DNA of 37,957 nt from Candidatus Altimarinota bacterium (lineage in GTDB: Bacteria; Patescibacteriota; Gracilibacteria; BD1-5; UBA6164), in assembly GCA_022565555.1 (NCBI GenBank), contig JAIUMN010000006.1:1-37957 (forward strand), given 5' to 3'. The translations under genes were made by a program, and so were the position numbers. This document shows positions 19,954 to 30,014 of this stretch, piece by piece. Under the pieces are notes generated by a model that was not told the origin of the DNA, did not search any database, and saw nothing but the letters and a program-made list of their open reading frames with translations. Position 1 is the stretch's first letter, and every line of letters starts with the position of its first letter.

Positions 19954-19985
19954 AAAAATAATCCCTCAGATGAGGGATTATTTTT
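19954..19985 (+). terminator. Terminator of tRNA-Cys
   Basis: A 15-bp stem (19954-19968 with 19971-19985) with GC core ATCCCTC/GAGGGAT, followed by TTTTT within the right arm. Confidence 0.88.
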
Positions 19986-20071
19986 CCTCTCAGAATTCTC
20001 TTAAAAGTGCTTGGATTTAGGGCGTAACGATGGATATATTTGCTATTTATTATATATTATTATAATTCAAG

Positions 20072-20110
20072 TAGTAATATTATGTAGTAATATTATGTAG
20101 TAATATTATG
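20072..20110. repeat. 13-bp tandem repeat, three exact copies
   Basis: The unit TAGTAATATTATG occurs at 20072-20084, 20085-20097 and 20098-20110. It ends 28 bases before the yggT start, so it lies in that gene's promoter region. Each unit contains the palindrome TAATATTA. Confidence 0.9.
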
Positions 20111-20138
20111 AATTTTACTACTTAAAAGTTATTACTAT

Positions 20139-20507
20139 ATGTATAATAATACAGATAAAGGAGCTAATCGTGAAAAATGACTATATCTTTGAAATCAAAT
20201 CATATGGTATGTACTATCTGTAATTGAAGTATTTCTTTTATTGCGTTTTGTTCTTAAATTACTCGGTGCAAACCCAAACGCTTGATTTACACAACTCGTA
20301 TATAATGTTTGATGATTCTTAAATGAACCTTTTAATCTTATATTTAGTTCATCTACCCCGGTTTCGACTGGTACAACATTTGAATGGTCTATTCTTGTAG
20401 GTATGTTAGTGTATTGGCTTATAGCAATAGGTATTATTAGATTATTTTGAATGGGACGCAAAGTTACAACAGAAGAAGCGCATAATGATTTAGAGAAAAA
20501 TTCTTAA
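20139..20507 (+). CDS. YggT-family membrane protein (122 aa)
   Basis: A cytoplasmic start (MYNNTDKGANREKGLYLGN) precedes helix 1 (about 20-42), then the family signature RFVLKLLGANPNAGFTQLVYNVGGFLNEPFNLIF. A Ser/Thr loop and helix 2 (about 85-108) follow, ending in a charged tail. YggT proteins are small integral membrane proteins often linked to cell division and septal or osmotic functions. This copy has the usual conserved N-P and P-F segments. It lies alone between two terminators. The ATG at 20139 was preferred over the GTG near 20170, which is in another frame. Confidence 0.85.
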
Positions 20508-20560
20508 AAAAAAGGTTAAGGTAAAAAGTCTAGGCGAGCAATCTAATGTTTTCAGTACAT

Positions 20561-20599
20561 AATAAAAAAACCTCTCAACTGTTGAGAGGTTTTTTTATT
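20561..20599 (+). terminator. Terminator after yggT
   Basis: A 19-bp inverted repeat (20561-20579 with 20581-20599) with GC core CCTCTCAAC/GTTGAGAGG and a T run. A-rich on the left, so it can also stop minus-strand transcription. About 180 bases of AT-rich spacer without a recognisable gene follow. Confidence 0.9.
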
Positions 20600-20781
20600 G
20601 ATCAATAATTATTCAATATTACACTAACATTCTTAGAAGATAGCCACCTAAATTATCTATGTGATATTTCTTCTGAATGTTTTTATTTTTGATATAAGCT
20701 AAAGATATTTTTTATCCCAAACTCATCGAGTTTTTTTCATGGACTAAACTTCTTAATAAAAAGATTATGCACTAGTTTAAT

Positions 20782-21282
20782 CTACCTCCAAAACATAAGT
20801 TTTTCCACGAGCCTACTATCAACTCCTTTGGCTTGCCTGAGGAGTTTTTGTGTTTCTTTTTTATACTTCTCAAAGCTTCCATTGGTTTCTTCGAGGACTT
20901 TTTCAAGGGTATACTGATTAAACTTTATGATAGTATCAAACTTTTGTTCGTTATCTCGCTTGAAGTTTTCAAATTGTATCTCAAAATCTCCATGCATCTG
21001 CTCGAGTACTTCTTTCTGTCCATCGTAGAGCTTTGATTTTATCTCTACAAGCTCACGTTCAAGTTTTTTTATCTTATGAAGCTGGTATCCACGTATTCCA
21101 CTATAGGCAATATAGATACTTAGTGCATAGACTACAACAAATCCTGAACTAAAGAGAAACATGGGCACTTCAATATCAAGAGCTCAGAAAATATTTATCA
21201 CTTGAGCGCTTTGTAGGAGCGGAACATTGACTAGCATTAGCGCAAGATAGAGGAGAACAGGGAAGAGGAGAAGTATTTTCAT
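20782..21282 (-). CDS. LapA-like membrane protein with coiled coil (166 aa)
   Basis: Two helices at the N-terminus (about 2-22 and 42-62) are separated by a short loop (SAQVINIFGALDIEVP). They are followed by YSGIRGYQLHKIKKLERELVEIKSKL and a long charged coiled coil to about residue 160, ending VEKLMFWR. The arrangement resembles the LapA/DUF1049 family (two helices and a cytoplasmic coil). The true start is the ATG at 21282; a search that treats TGA as stop would begin at an internal Met. It lies alone between spacers. Function by analogy only: envelope assembly scaffold. Confidence 0.7.
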
Positions 21283-21432
21283 ACAAGGTTTTTAGGGCTA
21301 TTATGAGCTAGTATATATATTTTTTACAAAAATAAAACAAAAGTTCAGGATAGTAATGATATACACCTTAAAAGTCTTTTGCTGTTTTAAGATTTATAGC
21401 TATACTTTTACTATTATACTAAAAGTAATGTT

Positions 21433-22062
21433 ATGAAAAAACCTGCTCGAGTTCTTGGAAAGTTTCAATGTAAAGGAACTGATTATTGATTTGTGATTCC
21501 TGATGAGAAAGACCTTTGGGAGAGTGATTTCTTTGTATATGAGAAAAACTTTGGGTGAGCACAAGATGGTCAACGAGTAGCAGCGGAAGTGATGACTCGA
21601 GTGAGTTGACGAAGACCTGAGGCAAAGATCGTAGAAGTATTTTCCAAAAATACACAAGAAAAATATGAACATACTATTATAGAGGGTGTATTTAGTGGAG
21701 GAAATGGAGACTTTGGTTTTATAGATGTTCCATGAGAGAAACAAGGATATTTTTGTTATGGACTTAAGAAAAATGGAGCGCAAGACGGAGATAGAGTGCG
21801 AGCAGAAATCAAAAAATACAACGGAAAAGATGAGGCAATAGTTCTTGAAATACTCAAAGCCGAGGAACTCGGGAGATATGAGTGAGTATACTCTGATATG
21901 GAGAAGTTCTGATTTGTAAAACCTGATGATGCAAGTGGAGATATATTTATCGCCTGATCTCGTAAGGCTGAAGCTGTATCTTGAGATCGAGTTGAGGTAA
22001 GGATTATAAAAACCTGAGGACGTAGAAGGGAGGGGGTGATAGAGAGGATAATTCAAAAGTAG
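21433..22062 (+). CDS. Protein of three RNase-R-like OB folds without a nuclease domain (209 aa)
   Basis: Three repeats with the pattern of the RNase B/R OB (cold-shock-like) domain are visible: GKFQCKGTDYGFVIPDEKDLWESDFFV (start at about 10), GVFSGGNGDFGFIDVPGEKQGYF (about 85) and GVYSDMEKFGFVKPDDASGDIFI (about 151). Each is followed by a DGxRV(R)AE or GDRVEVRI strand. In RNase R these domains guide RNA to the RNB catalytic domain. Here the protein stops after the third OB and no RNB gene follows; the next gene is the FIST sensor. It is probably a stand-alone RNA-binding or RNA-chaperone protein. UGA codons fall on the conserved 'GFGF' glycines. Confidence 0.7.
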
Positions 22063-22149
22063 TTATATAATATAACTAGTCAATTCACTTTATTTTCTTT
22101 TTTTATACTTTTATAGTAGACTGTTTTTAGTATTTCTTTATTTATTATT

Positions 22150-23304
22150 ATGAAAGTACAGCAATTACAATTTTCAAGAGAGCAATGATGGATATCTTCT
22201 GACAGTGATGAGGAAAATTGAAAGATAAATATTTTAGAGAAATCGCAACTCACTTTTGCATTCTGATCAGCTGCCCTTATATCACAAGAGAATACATATG
22301 CAGAGCTTCGACAGTATTATCCTCATTCTGATATTATTCTTACTTCCACTGCAGGAGAAATCTATTGAAATGAAGTATATGATGATACGATAAGTGTAAT
22401 TTCTTTTGAGTTCCAGGCAACTAAAACTCAAGTAGTATCAACTCAAATCGAAAACTTGGAAGAAAGTTATGAAAAATGAAAAGATATTATTTCTCAACTC
22501 GATTTACAGGATCTTTCATATGTTATGGTATTTTTAGAATGAATAAAGGTAAATGGAAGTAACTTAATCGAAGGGATAAAAAGTTGACTCCCTGATGGGG
22601 TATGAATGAGTGGAGGTCTTGCAGGAGATGGAGCAAACTTTCAAGAAACTTTTGTTGCGCTCAATAGTGTTCCATGAGAGCAGAAAAATATCATATGTGT
22701 TGGGTTCTACGGAAACAATATAGAAATATGAAGTGGTTCTGTAGGAGGATGGGATGTATTTTGACCCAAAAGACTTGTAACAAAATCAAATGAAAGTACG
22801 GTCTATGAACTCGATAATAAACCTATCTTAGATCTTTATGAGCTATATCTTGGAGATTTAGCTCAAGAATTACCAGGTTCTGGATTACTTTTCCCTTTAG
22901 CAGTCACCTTTAAAAATGAAGATATTCCACTTGTACGTACTTTACTTTCTATAGATAGAGATAATAAGAGCGTTACTTTTGCTGGGAATGTACCACAATG
23001 ATGTTATGCACAATTAATGAAAGCAAACTTTGATAGACTTATAATATGATCATTAAATGCTGCAGAATTTTCAAAACGTAGCATTGAAAAACCACAAGCT
23101 GCTATACTTATAAGTTGCATCTGAAGAAAACTTGTCTTAAAACAACGTATAAGTGAAGAGGTGGAAACAATACAAGACTTTCTAGGTTTAAATTGTCTTA
23201 TATCTGGATTTTATTCGTACGGAGAGATATGACCAAGTATGGATATAAAAGACTGTCAGTTACATAATCAAACTATGACTGTAACACTCATTACTGAAAA
23301 ATAA
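22150..23304 (+). CDS. FIST-domain signal-sensing protein (384 aa)
   Basis: FIST domains (FIST_N about residues 30-230, FIST_C about 235-370) are cytoplasmic ligand-binding modules, thought to bind amino acids or small ligands. Recognisable pieces are FAFGSAALISQENTYAELRQYYPHSDIILTSTAGEIYG, VSGGLAGDG-like GMSGGLAGDGANF, and near the end AAILISCIGRKLVLKQR with LISGFYSYGEIGP, the FIST_C signature. It has no signal peptide or membrane helix. The kinase gene starts three bases after its TAA, so the two are one operon and the FIST protein is probably the kinase's input. Confidence 0.9.
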
Positions 23305-23307
23305 AGC

Positions 23308-24726
23308 ATGGAAAGGATATTAAAGCGACAAATCAGTAAGCATCTTTCTTTCTTGAGTTCTGTAGAACTTAAGAAATTTCAACCTTTTTTTGATGCAGTA
23401 CTTTCTATGTATCAATCATTTGAAGAAGATCGTAAAATGATCGAGAGATCTTTAGAGATAAGCTCTCAAGAAATGCTTGAAAATAATGAAAAATTATTTT
23501 CTCAATCAAAAGAACTCCAAGATATATTTAAAGATATGTTGTTATTAATCGAAGAATTAGATAATGATCTACATTTCAAGGCTTCTGATATGAAGATTAA
23601 GGATCTTTCGCAGTATCTTTGAAATCTGATAAGTGAGGTGCAAAATAAGCGATTAGAAGTTATGCAACAAAAGGACTCTCTTTCAGCAATTATAGATAAT
23701 ATTGCAGAGTGAATTATGGTTGTAGGAGATGATTATAAAGTACAAGTGTTTAATAAAATGTCAGAAAAACTTACAGGTATAAAAGAGAGTGAGGTGATTT
23801 GAAAGTTATATGATGAGAATTTCTTCTTTTATAGTGAAAAAACGAAAAAATGTTTTCGAGATTTTATTATTTCTTCTATATTGGAATCTAAGGTAGAGTT
23901 TCTTTACGAGGGGATCGTGATTCAAGATATAAAAGGAAAATACATCCCAATATCACTTATTGTATCTCCTATGTGAGAAAAAAAAGGTGCAGTTGTAGTG
24001 TTTCGTGATGCATCACAAGAGCGAGAATTAGAACACCTTAAAGATGAATTTGTATCTATTGCTTCCCACGAACTCCGTACTCCGATGACAGTTATTAATG
24101 GTTATTCTGCGATGATTTTGGAAGAAAAAATAGGAACACTTAATGCAGCGCAAAAAAAATGCATATCTCGCATAAAGAGTAATGTTGAGCATCTTATTTC
24201 GCTTATTAATGATATGTTAAATATATCAAGACTTGAAGCAGGAAAGATGCAAATAGATCTTGAAGAGATATCTTTAAATGACTTTTTCCAAGAGATACAT
24301 TGAGAATTTTCATATATGTTTCAAGAGAAAAATATACACTTACATGTAGAGAAAAATACATTTACTTGTGTTACTGATAAGACAAAGCTTCATCAAATCC
24401 TTGTAAATCTTCTAGGGAATGCATATAAATTTACAAAACCAGAAGGAGAAGTAACCCTATATGCTCGAAAAGATGAAGGAAGTATAGAAATATCTATTCA
24501 AGATACCGGCGAAGGGATTAATTCAAAAGATATTGAACTTCTTTTCAAGAAATTTTCACAAGTAAATTCTTATCTTCATAATAAAGCTGAAGGAACAGGA
24601 TTGGGACTCTCTATATGTAAAATGCTCGTAGAATTATTATGAGGAAAAATTTTTGTAGAAAGTGAGTATAAGAAGGGAAGTAGGTTTTACTTTACGATTC
24701 CTTGTAAAAATCCTGTAAAACCTTAA
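23308..24726 (+). CDS. Cytoplasmic PAS histidine kinase (472 aa)
   Basis: The N-terminus has the helical segment FEEDRKMIERSLEISSQEMLENN, a pattern often seen in enzymes encoded next to FIST sensors. A coiled coil follows, then a PAS domain (about 125-235). HisKA holds the phospho-acceptor His254 in FVSIASHELRTPM. HATPase_c spans about 345-465, with the N box NLLGNAYKF, DTGEGI and GTGLGLSICKML. All ATP-site motifs are intact. No membrane helix, so it acts inside the cell. It would phosphorylate a receiver; the convergent gene at 24692-25090 is the likely target. Its 3' end overlaps that gene by 35 bases. Confidence 0.95.
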
Positions 24727-25090
24727 TAGTGGTTTCAACAATTTCTGAAATTTCAAAGTCAGACTTTGTGATATAGGTTTTTGCTCCAAGTGAAATAGCT
24801 TTTCTTATATCACTTTCTTGAGAAAGATTACTACATACTACTATAGGGATCTCTATTGAAGATTGTTTAGTGATAACCTCTAACACCTCAAATCCATTCA
24901 TTTGAGGCATCATAATATCTAAAAGGACGATATCAGGTCTTTTTTCAAGAATTTCTGTAATCCCTTTAATTCAATCAAAAGAAGTAAATACTTCAAAGTT
25001 TTTTTCTTCAAAATATAGAGTATAAAGCTCAACGATATCAGTGTTATCTTCGATAATTAAGATTTTTTTCCGTATAGTATTTTTTTCCAT
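24692..25090 (-). CDS. Single-domain response regulator (132 aa)
   Basis: A CheY-like receiver and nothing more. The acidic pocket is Glu14/Asp15, the phosphorylated Asp58 sits in VLLDIMMP, the switch Ser/Thr is in VVCSNLS and the conserved Lys109 in TYITKSD. Without an output domain it must act by binding a partner or in a phosphorelay. It is encoded convergent to the histidine kinase with overlapping 3' ends, and is probably its target. The ATG at 25090 follows an AT-rich stretch with TATATT. One in-frame TGA (Gly40). Confidence 0.93.
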
Positions 25091-25252
25091 AAAATATAAT
25101 ATAAAACATAATAAAAATATAACACTTTCCATACTACCTATCACATATAGTATATTAAAAAAGCAAAAAAGTAAAGAAATGTATATTATTTATTAAGTTT
25201 ATAATATTATTCATGAGGCGTGATGTAAAACATATAAGAAACTATTCTTGTT

Positions 25253-26044
25253 TTAAAAAACTTTCCTTATTTCCTCATACCCAAGCTTCGAAATTTCCTC
25301 ATATTTCATAAAATCAAAGTACTCATAGTCTGAGACGTCAGGTGCGATGAGGATGATATTTTTTCCTCTGCTTCGACAAAGTTCAATATGAAAATCTTCG
25401 TTATTTTTCATCATAATCCCTATAGTTCTTTTAAGTATGCGATAGTTATACTTAAAGAAAGAGCTTCGAAATTCAAAGCCAAATATTTTCTTATGAGTAG
25501 GAATATTTTTACTAAAATCTTCTCGCACTACTGAAACCGCGATGATGTTTTGCGAACTGAGTACTGAGACAGGAAGATTTTCATTAAGTCCTCCGTCGAG
25601 ATATTTTTTATCTTCAATTTCTGCTGGAGTGAAGACTGAGGGGAGTGAGATACTTGCTCGAACTGCCTCGACAATACTTCCTGAAGTAAATACTTTCTTT
25701 TTTCAACTCTCAAGATGAGTTCCGAGTATATATAGAGGAATCTTAGTATCTTCAATACGTGCATCTCAAAAGAGTACTTTAAGAAAATTTTCTACTTTTT
25801 TCCCTGAAACGATTCAAGACTTCATATTGAGGTCTATGAGCTTTAAGAGACTCATATTTGCAAGTATTTGTTGCATATCTGCGGGACTTTTTCAGAGTGC
25901 ATACGCAGCTCCGATAAGTGCCCCCATACTGGTTCCCGATACTTCAGTTATCTTGATATCATTCTCTTCTAGATACTCAAGAACTCAGATATGCGCAATG
26001 CCTCGTGCCGCACCTCCTCAGAGAGCAAGTCAATATGTTTTCAT
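25253..26044 (-). CDS. Patatin-like phospholipase (263 aa)
   Basis: A Ser-Asp dyad lipid acyl hydrolase of the RssA/patatin type. The oxyanion loop is GGGAARG (residues 9-15), the nucleophile Ser39 lies in GTSMG, and the catalytic Asp150 in DGG. The block SGKKVENFLKVLFGDARIEDTKIPLYI is typical of the bacterial RssA group. No signal peptide, so it acts on the inner side of the membrane or is exported otherwise. It starts two bases after the PhnA-domain gene stop and is coupled to it. Substrate unknown. Confidence 0.93.
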
Positions 26045-26046
26045 AC

Positions 26047-26292
26047 TTATTTTTTCTTAAAGAATTCAGTCCTCAGAACCATTTTTCATGACTCAATCAG
26101 GTCGATATCATCCGTGAGGCGGATATTTTTAAATACATCTCCACGTTTTATATCTGTTGCTCACTTTACCTTGAGGTCTTTTATCGCAATAACATCATCT
26201 CAGTTTTCTAGGAAATTTCCATTTGCATCTTTGACTTCAAGAGTGATTTCTGCATCTTCTTGGAGCCATGAAAGGTCTTTTTTCTTTGCCAT
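26047..26292 (-). CDS. PhnA-like domain protein without zinc ribbon (81 aa)
   Basis: The protein is essentially one PhnA (YjdN C-terminal) domain: [43 protein letters not shown] followed by KMVLRTEFFKKK, matching the family's DxxGN..GD.V...DLKVKG...KxGT..K.IRL motif. The usual N-terminal zinc ribbon is missing; instead there are about 14 residues (MAKKKDLSWLQEDA). The name is historical: the family is not shown to take part in phosphonate use. It starts the pair with the patatin gene. The spermidine-synthase-like gene ends 22 bases upstream. Confidence 0.85.
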
Positions 26293-26314
26293 AGTTTAAG
26301 ATTAAAAATAAAAT

Positions 26315-27796
26315 TTATCTTGCAAGTGCCTTTATATAGTAATCAACAGGAGCAAAATCATCTGTTAAGAGTGGTATATTATTATTTTCCGGAAGATATG
26401 TTTTTCTTGTGAGATATCCCCTAAGCTCTCAGTTTCTTATTTCATGCTGCGCGCTCTGTGGATTTTTCATTGCTATAAGCATAATATTTTGCACCTGCGA
26501 AGTGTTTTTATGATCATCTACAGGAAGAAGGAAAACCTCAGGAAATATAGCTTTATAAGTATGGTATTGCGACTGAATAAATCTTCATTTTTCTCATTGT
26601 AAACTCCCGATTATATTAAGTATTACGACTCAGTTTTCAGAGAGAGAATCATACTTTCTTTCTACGGCTTCAAGTGTTGTAAGTTGGTATGGAACAGAGA
26701 AAAAAGAACCAAAAGCATCTCAGAGTATTGCGTCATATACTTCAGTATTTTGATTGAGAAATACTCGTCCATCTTGATGAATACTTCTGAGTCGTGAATT
26801 TTCCGTAAGTCAGAAGTGCTTTTGTGCTATCTGAGTCATCTGAGCATCTATTTCTACAACATCAATATATTTTTCTGGATACGTTTGTAAAAAATGTTGC
26901 GGATAACTATAGGCTGCTCCTCAAAGCATAACTACTCTTTTTGCTTCAGGATTAAGGACTGAAAAGAGATGATAGTATCTAGTATAAGGGTAGAGAAGTT
27001 TATCTGATCCGAGGTATCTTCCTGCATGTGTAATATTATCCACAAAAAGATTTCGTATGATTTCTCCAGATGGAAGCATGTGATCACTGACCTCAATACG
27101 AGAGTAAGGTGAGTTATATATAAATACATTATTTTCTCTGAGCTTACCTTCTGTAAGATACTCTAACGTAAAGCAGCTTAATATAATTAAGAAAAATATA
27201 CTTCTTATAATAATATCATTTTTTATCGAGGTGTATACAGTGAGTACAAAGCAAAAAAGCGAAAGCAAGATAATAAGGGTATTAATTCCTATATATGGCA
27301 GTAGGAAAAATCAAGTTGCAAGTGTTCAGATGATGCTTCATATTGTTCAAATACTCCCGATTCTTCCTATAGTGTGTCATCAAGTTTCAAGGTTTAAAAG
27401 TTCATTTTTTACAAGTATAGGAGGTATCATCCCTAGTATATAACTAGAGGGTGAGAGAAGTAAAAGAGATAGGAGAAGGGAAGAGAGTCTAATATCAGAT
27501 ATTTGAGTACTGATACTAGTAAGAATAGGATCTTTTATAAGATAGAGAACTATAAAGCTTATACCAGCTCACAAGAAGAGTCGCGAGATATATAGTTTTC
27601 ATACTCATTTATCTGCAATCACTCAACCATGATAATACCCTGCAGCCAAAGCTCAGAGTACAACTGCTATGATACTTGTCCACACAAAAAGTGAGTTTCC
27701 AATGTAAGGTCAAAATATACGCGCACCCAGGATTTCAAAAACCATTACTAGTGCTCATGCAAAAAATGCAAGTATTTCAGTTTTATAATATTTCAT
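26315..27796 (-). CDS. Spermidine-synthase-like fusion: membrane domain plus methyltransferase fold (493 aa)
   Basis: The first 240 residues hold about seven or eight hydrophobic helices, starting FFAGALVMVFEILGARIFGPYIGNSLFVWTS, a motif typical of membrane-fused spermidine-synthase-like proteins. From about 250 a Rossmann fold follows. It has VVMLGGAAYSYPQHFLQTYPEKYIDVVEIDAQM (nucleotide loop and acidic ribose-binding Glu) and YDAILGDAFGSFFSVPYQLTTLEAV, with the aminopropyltransferase-like D-A-F motif. Polyamine transfer is not certain: many such fusions lack defined activity. The ATG at 27796 is preceded by a -10 TATACT six bases upstream. It heads the minus-strand run with the PhnA-like and patatin genes and diverges from lexA. 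Confidence 0.85.
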
Positions 27797-27802
27797 AGAG
27801 GA

Positions 27803-27808
27803 AGTATA
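27803..27808 (-). promoter_or_regulatory. -10 box (TATACT), leaderless
   Basis: Read on the minus strand, TATACT is followed by only six bases (TCCTCT) before the ATG at 27796. Transcription would therefore begin at the start codon. Confidence 0.5.
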
Positions 27809-27836
27809 TAAAAAATATTTTTTTTGGAAATTTTTC

Positions 27837-27864
27837 TTGACAGAATGTATATAAAAAATATAGT
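27837..27864 (+). promoter_or_regulatory. Probable lexA promoter
   Basis: A consensus -35 TTGACA (27837-27842) and -10 TATAGT (27859-27864) with a 16-base spacer. Just downstream lies an AT-rich stretch with partial symmetry (TATACAGTATA near 27872-27882), which could be the LexA operator; that part is a guess. Confidence 0.55.
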
Positions 27865-27905
27865 AAGTCTATATACAGTATATTATATCCCTAAACTCAT
27901 CATTT

Positions 27906-28535
27906 ATGCTTACAGAAAAACAACAGCATGTTCTTGATGTTATTATCGATTACACAAGTCGTTATGGAAAGTCTCCTACTATTGAGGAGCTTAAAAATCT
28001 CCTTCATCAAAAGTCTAAGAGGTGAGTAACACAATACCTTGAGGCTCTTGAGAAAAAATGATTTATTACTCGTTTTGATGGATATAGAGGTATCCGTCTT
28101 GGTAATAATATTGGTATGCAAACCACGATAAATATCCCTATTTTAGGATATGCAAATGCTGGAACTCCACTTGCTATTGCGGAAGCAAATGACTATGGAA
28201 CACTTCCTATCTCAAAAAATATTGTTTCCTGAGATGGAAAAAATCACTTTGTACTGAGGGTATCTGGTACGAGTATGAATAATTATGAACTTAAATGAAA
28301 AACACTTGAAAATGGAAGCTATGTTCTTATAGATAAAAATGCTCAAAACCTTAATGAAAAAGATGCATTTCTTTTTATAGTAAACGGAGGTGCGACACTG
28401 AAAAAATATAAAAAACAAGGAACAAATGTATTCCTCCTTCCCGATTCCCATGATGATTTCCATACTCCTATTGTACTTTCTGAGTCAGATTCTGTGATGC
28501 CAAATGGAAAAGTAGTAGATGTATTTCAGTTTTAA
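27906..28535 (+). CDS. lexA: SOS repressor LexA (209 aa)
   Basis: LexA represses DNA-damage genes and cuts itself when activated by RecA filaments. The N-terminal winged helix spans about 1-65 (MLTEKQQHVLDVIIDYTSRYGKSPTIEELK, then RGVTQYLEALEKKGFI). The C-terminal peptidase has the scissile Ala85-Gly86 in GYANAGTP, nucleophile Ser123 in GTSM, and general-base Lys166 in GATLKKY. All catalytic elements are intact and length is normal. It is a single-gene unit between its own promoter and terminator. recA is not in the window; recF at 17551-18591 belongs to the same recombination/repair system. Confidence 0.96.
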
Positions 28536-28549
28536 AAATTTCATTTTTT

Positions 28550-28585
28550 AAGCTTCTCAAGTATACTTGAGAAGCTTTTTTTATT
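28550..28585 (+). terminator. Terminator of lexA
   Basis: A perfect 28-bp palindrome at 28550-28577 (arms AAGCTTCTCAAGTA and its complement) followed by TTTTTATTCTTTTT. Confidence 0.92.
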
Positions 28586-28599
28586 CTTTTTCGATTTTT

Positions 28600-29904
28600 A
28601 TGAGATATGCCCTAAGTATTTTTCTGATTTTTATCTATACTTTTTTTATCATTGCTCCTATTTCTGCTTTCACCGATATAAGCTCTTCATGGTATATGAC
28701 ATATATAGAAGATGCAAGAGATCGTAATTATATAGATTGATATGAAGATGGATCATTTAGGTCTGAAGTAAAGATATCCCGAGAGGAATTTTTAAAAATA
28801 CTTTTTCAAGTTTCAGGTATAGAGTACGATGATGAACCAATGGAAGAATGTTTCCCAGATGTACATGATAATATGTGGTCAAAAAAATATATTTGTACTG
28901 CTAAAGATATATGAATTACACAAGGATTTAAAGATGGAACATTTCGTCCATATAATACTATTACTACCATAGAGGCACTCGCCTTTATATCCCGTATATT
29001 TTCATTTGAAGTTCCACAAGAGAATGAAGAGTGGTATGAAAATCAGAGAATATTTTTCACACATAATAATATTTTTTGACCCCATCTTTATACAAAAAAT
29101 TCACTTCTTTCTCGAGGACAAGCAACAGAGTTATTGATACGCAGTCAAGATTTTCAAGACGGAATAATGCGTGATAATATTTCTCAGGCTTGTTGAACTG
29201 GAATTATACCAACTGATTCCTGAACCATTGAGCTTGCATGAAGTACTCGAAATTACATACTTTCACTTCCAGATTGATATGACGCAAATAGAAGCTATCC
29301 TGTGATATTTTGAATACATGGAAGAACTAATAGTAATGAAATGGTGCAATGATATATGCGTTTAGAAAATTATCCAGGATGAGCGATAGTAGTATATCCA
29401 GCATGACTTTGAAATTGACCTTATAATTGGCACCAAAGTGAAAATATTGATTACTTTGATGCACTTCTTGCAAAAATATCTAAAAATTATTGTGTGAAGC
29501 GAGATAGAGTATTTGTAGTTGGACATTCTCTTGGAGGATACTTTACATATAAACTTGGATGTTTACGGGGGGATGCTATACGTGCAATATCAGTTGTTTG
29601 AGGTTCTGCATATTATTGAGATTGTGGATACCCAGTTGCAACTCAGATACTTCATCGTGAAGATGATTATCTTGTGTTATATGGAGAAGGGGAGCGTATG
29701 TTGAGGCAATTCCAAGAAGTAAACTTATGCTGAACTGAAGCAAATCTCAAAAATTATGGGGGCTTTAATCATTGAGAATATACATGTTCTTCAGAAAATC
29801 CTGTATCTTTTGCTAAAGATTACAATACTCTTTTGAATGATCCACATGGCTGGCCATGAGGAAGGAGTCAATTTATATTTAATTTTTTTGAGAGTCTGAA
29901 ATAG
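28600..29904 (+). CDS. SLH-domain surface esterase, PHB-depolymerase/LpqC type (434 aa)
   Basis: A signal peptide (about 1-24) is followed by SLH repeats. FTDISSSWYMTYIEDARDRNYIDGYEDGSFR at 24-54 and CFPDVHDNMWSKKYICTAKDIGITQGFKDGTFRP at 84-117 are the clear ones; a third is degenerate. They anchor proteins to secondary cell-wall polymers. From about 205 an alpha/beta-hydrolase begins (YILSLPDGYDANRSYPVIFGIHG, the oxyanion region), with nucleophile Ser in VVGHSLGGYFTYK, and a probable catalytic His near NHGEYTC. This resembles secreted feruloyl/PHB-type esterases. Cys residues may pair outside the cell. The natural substrate is not predictable. It follows the lexA terminator and appears to be its own unit. 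Confidence 0.88.
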
Positions 29905-30014
29905 CTACCCGAATATGTATAAACCCGCTATATTATTTTAATAATTGACAATTTTATATTTTAATATAAAATATATAAGTTATACTTTATATCTATCAAT
30001 TTATTATCATAATT

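Noticed and set aside
20599-20781. Short reading frames between yggT terminator and the LapA-like gene
   Set aside because: Longest is about 13 codons with no start context; left as spacer.
21400-22056. Minus-strand ORF of 218 codons
   Set aside because: Antisense to the three-OB-fold protein. The plus strand shows repeated conserved motifs; the minus product is low-complexity Ser/Phe-rich.
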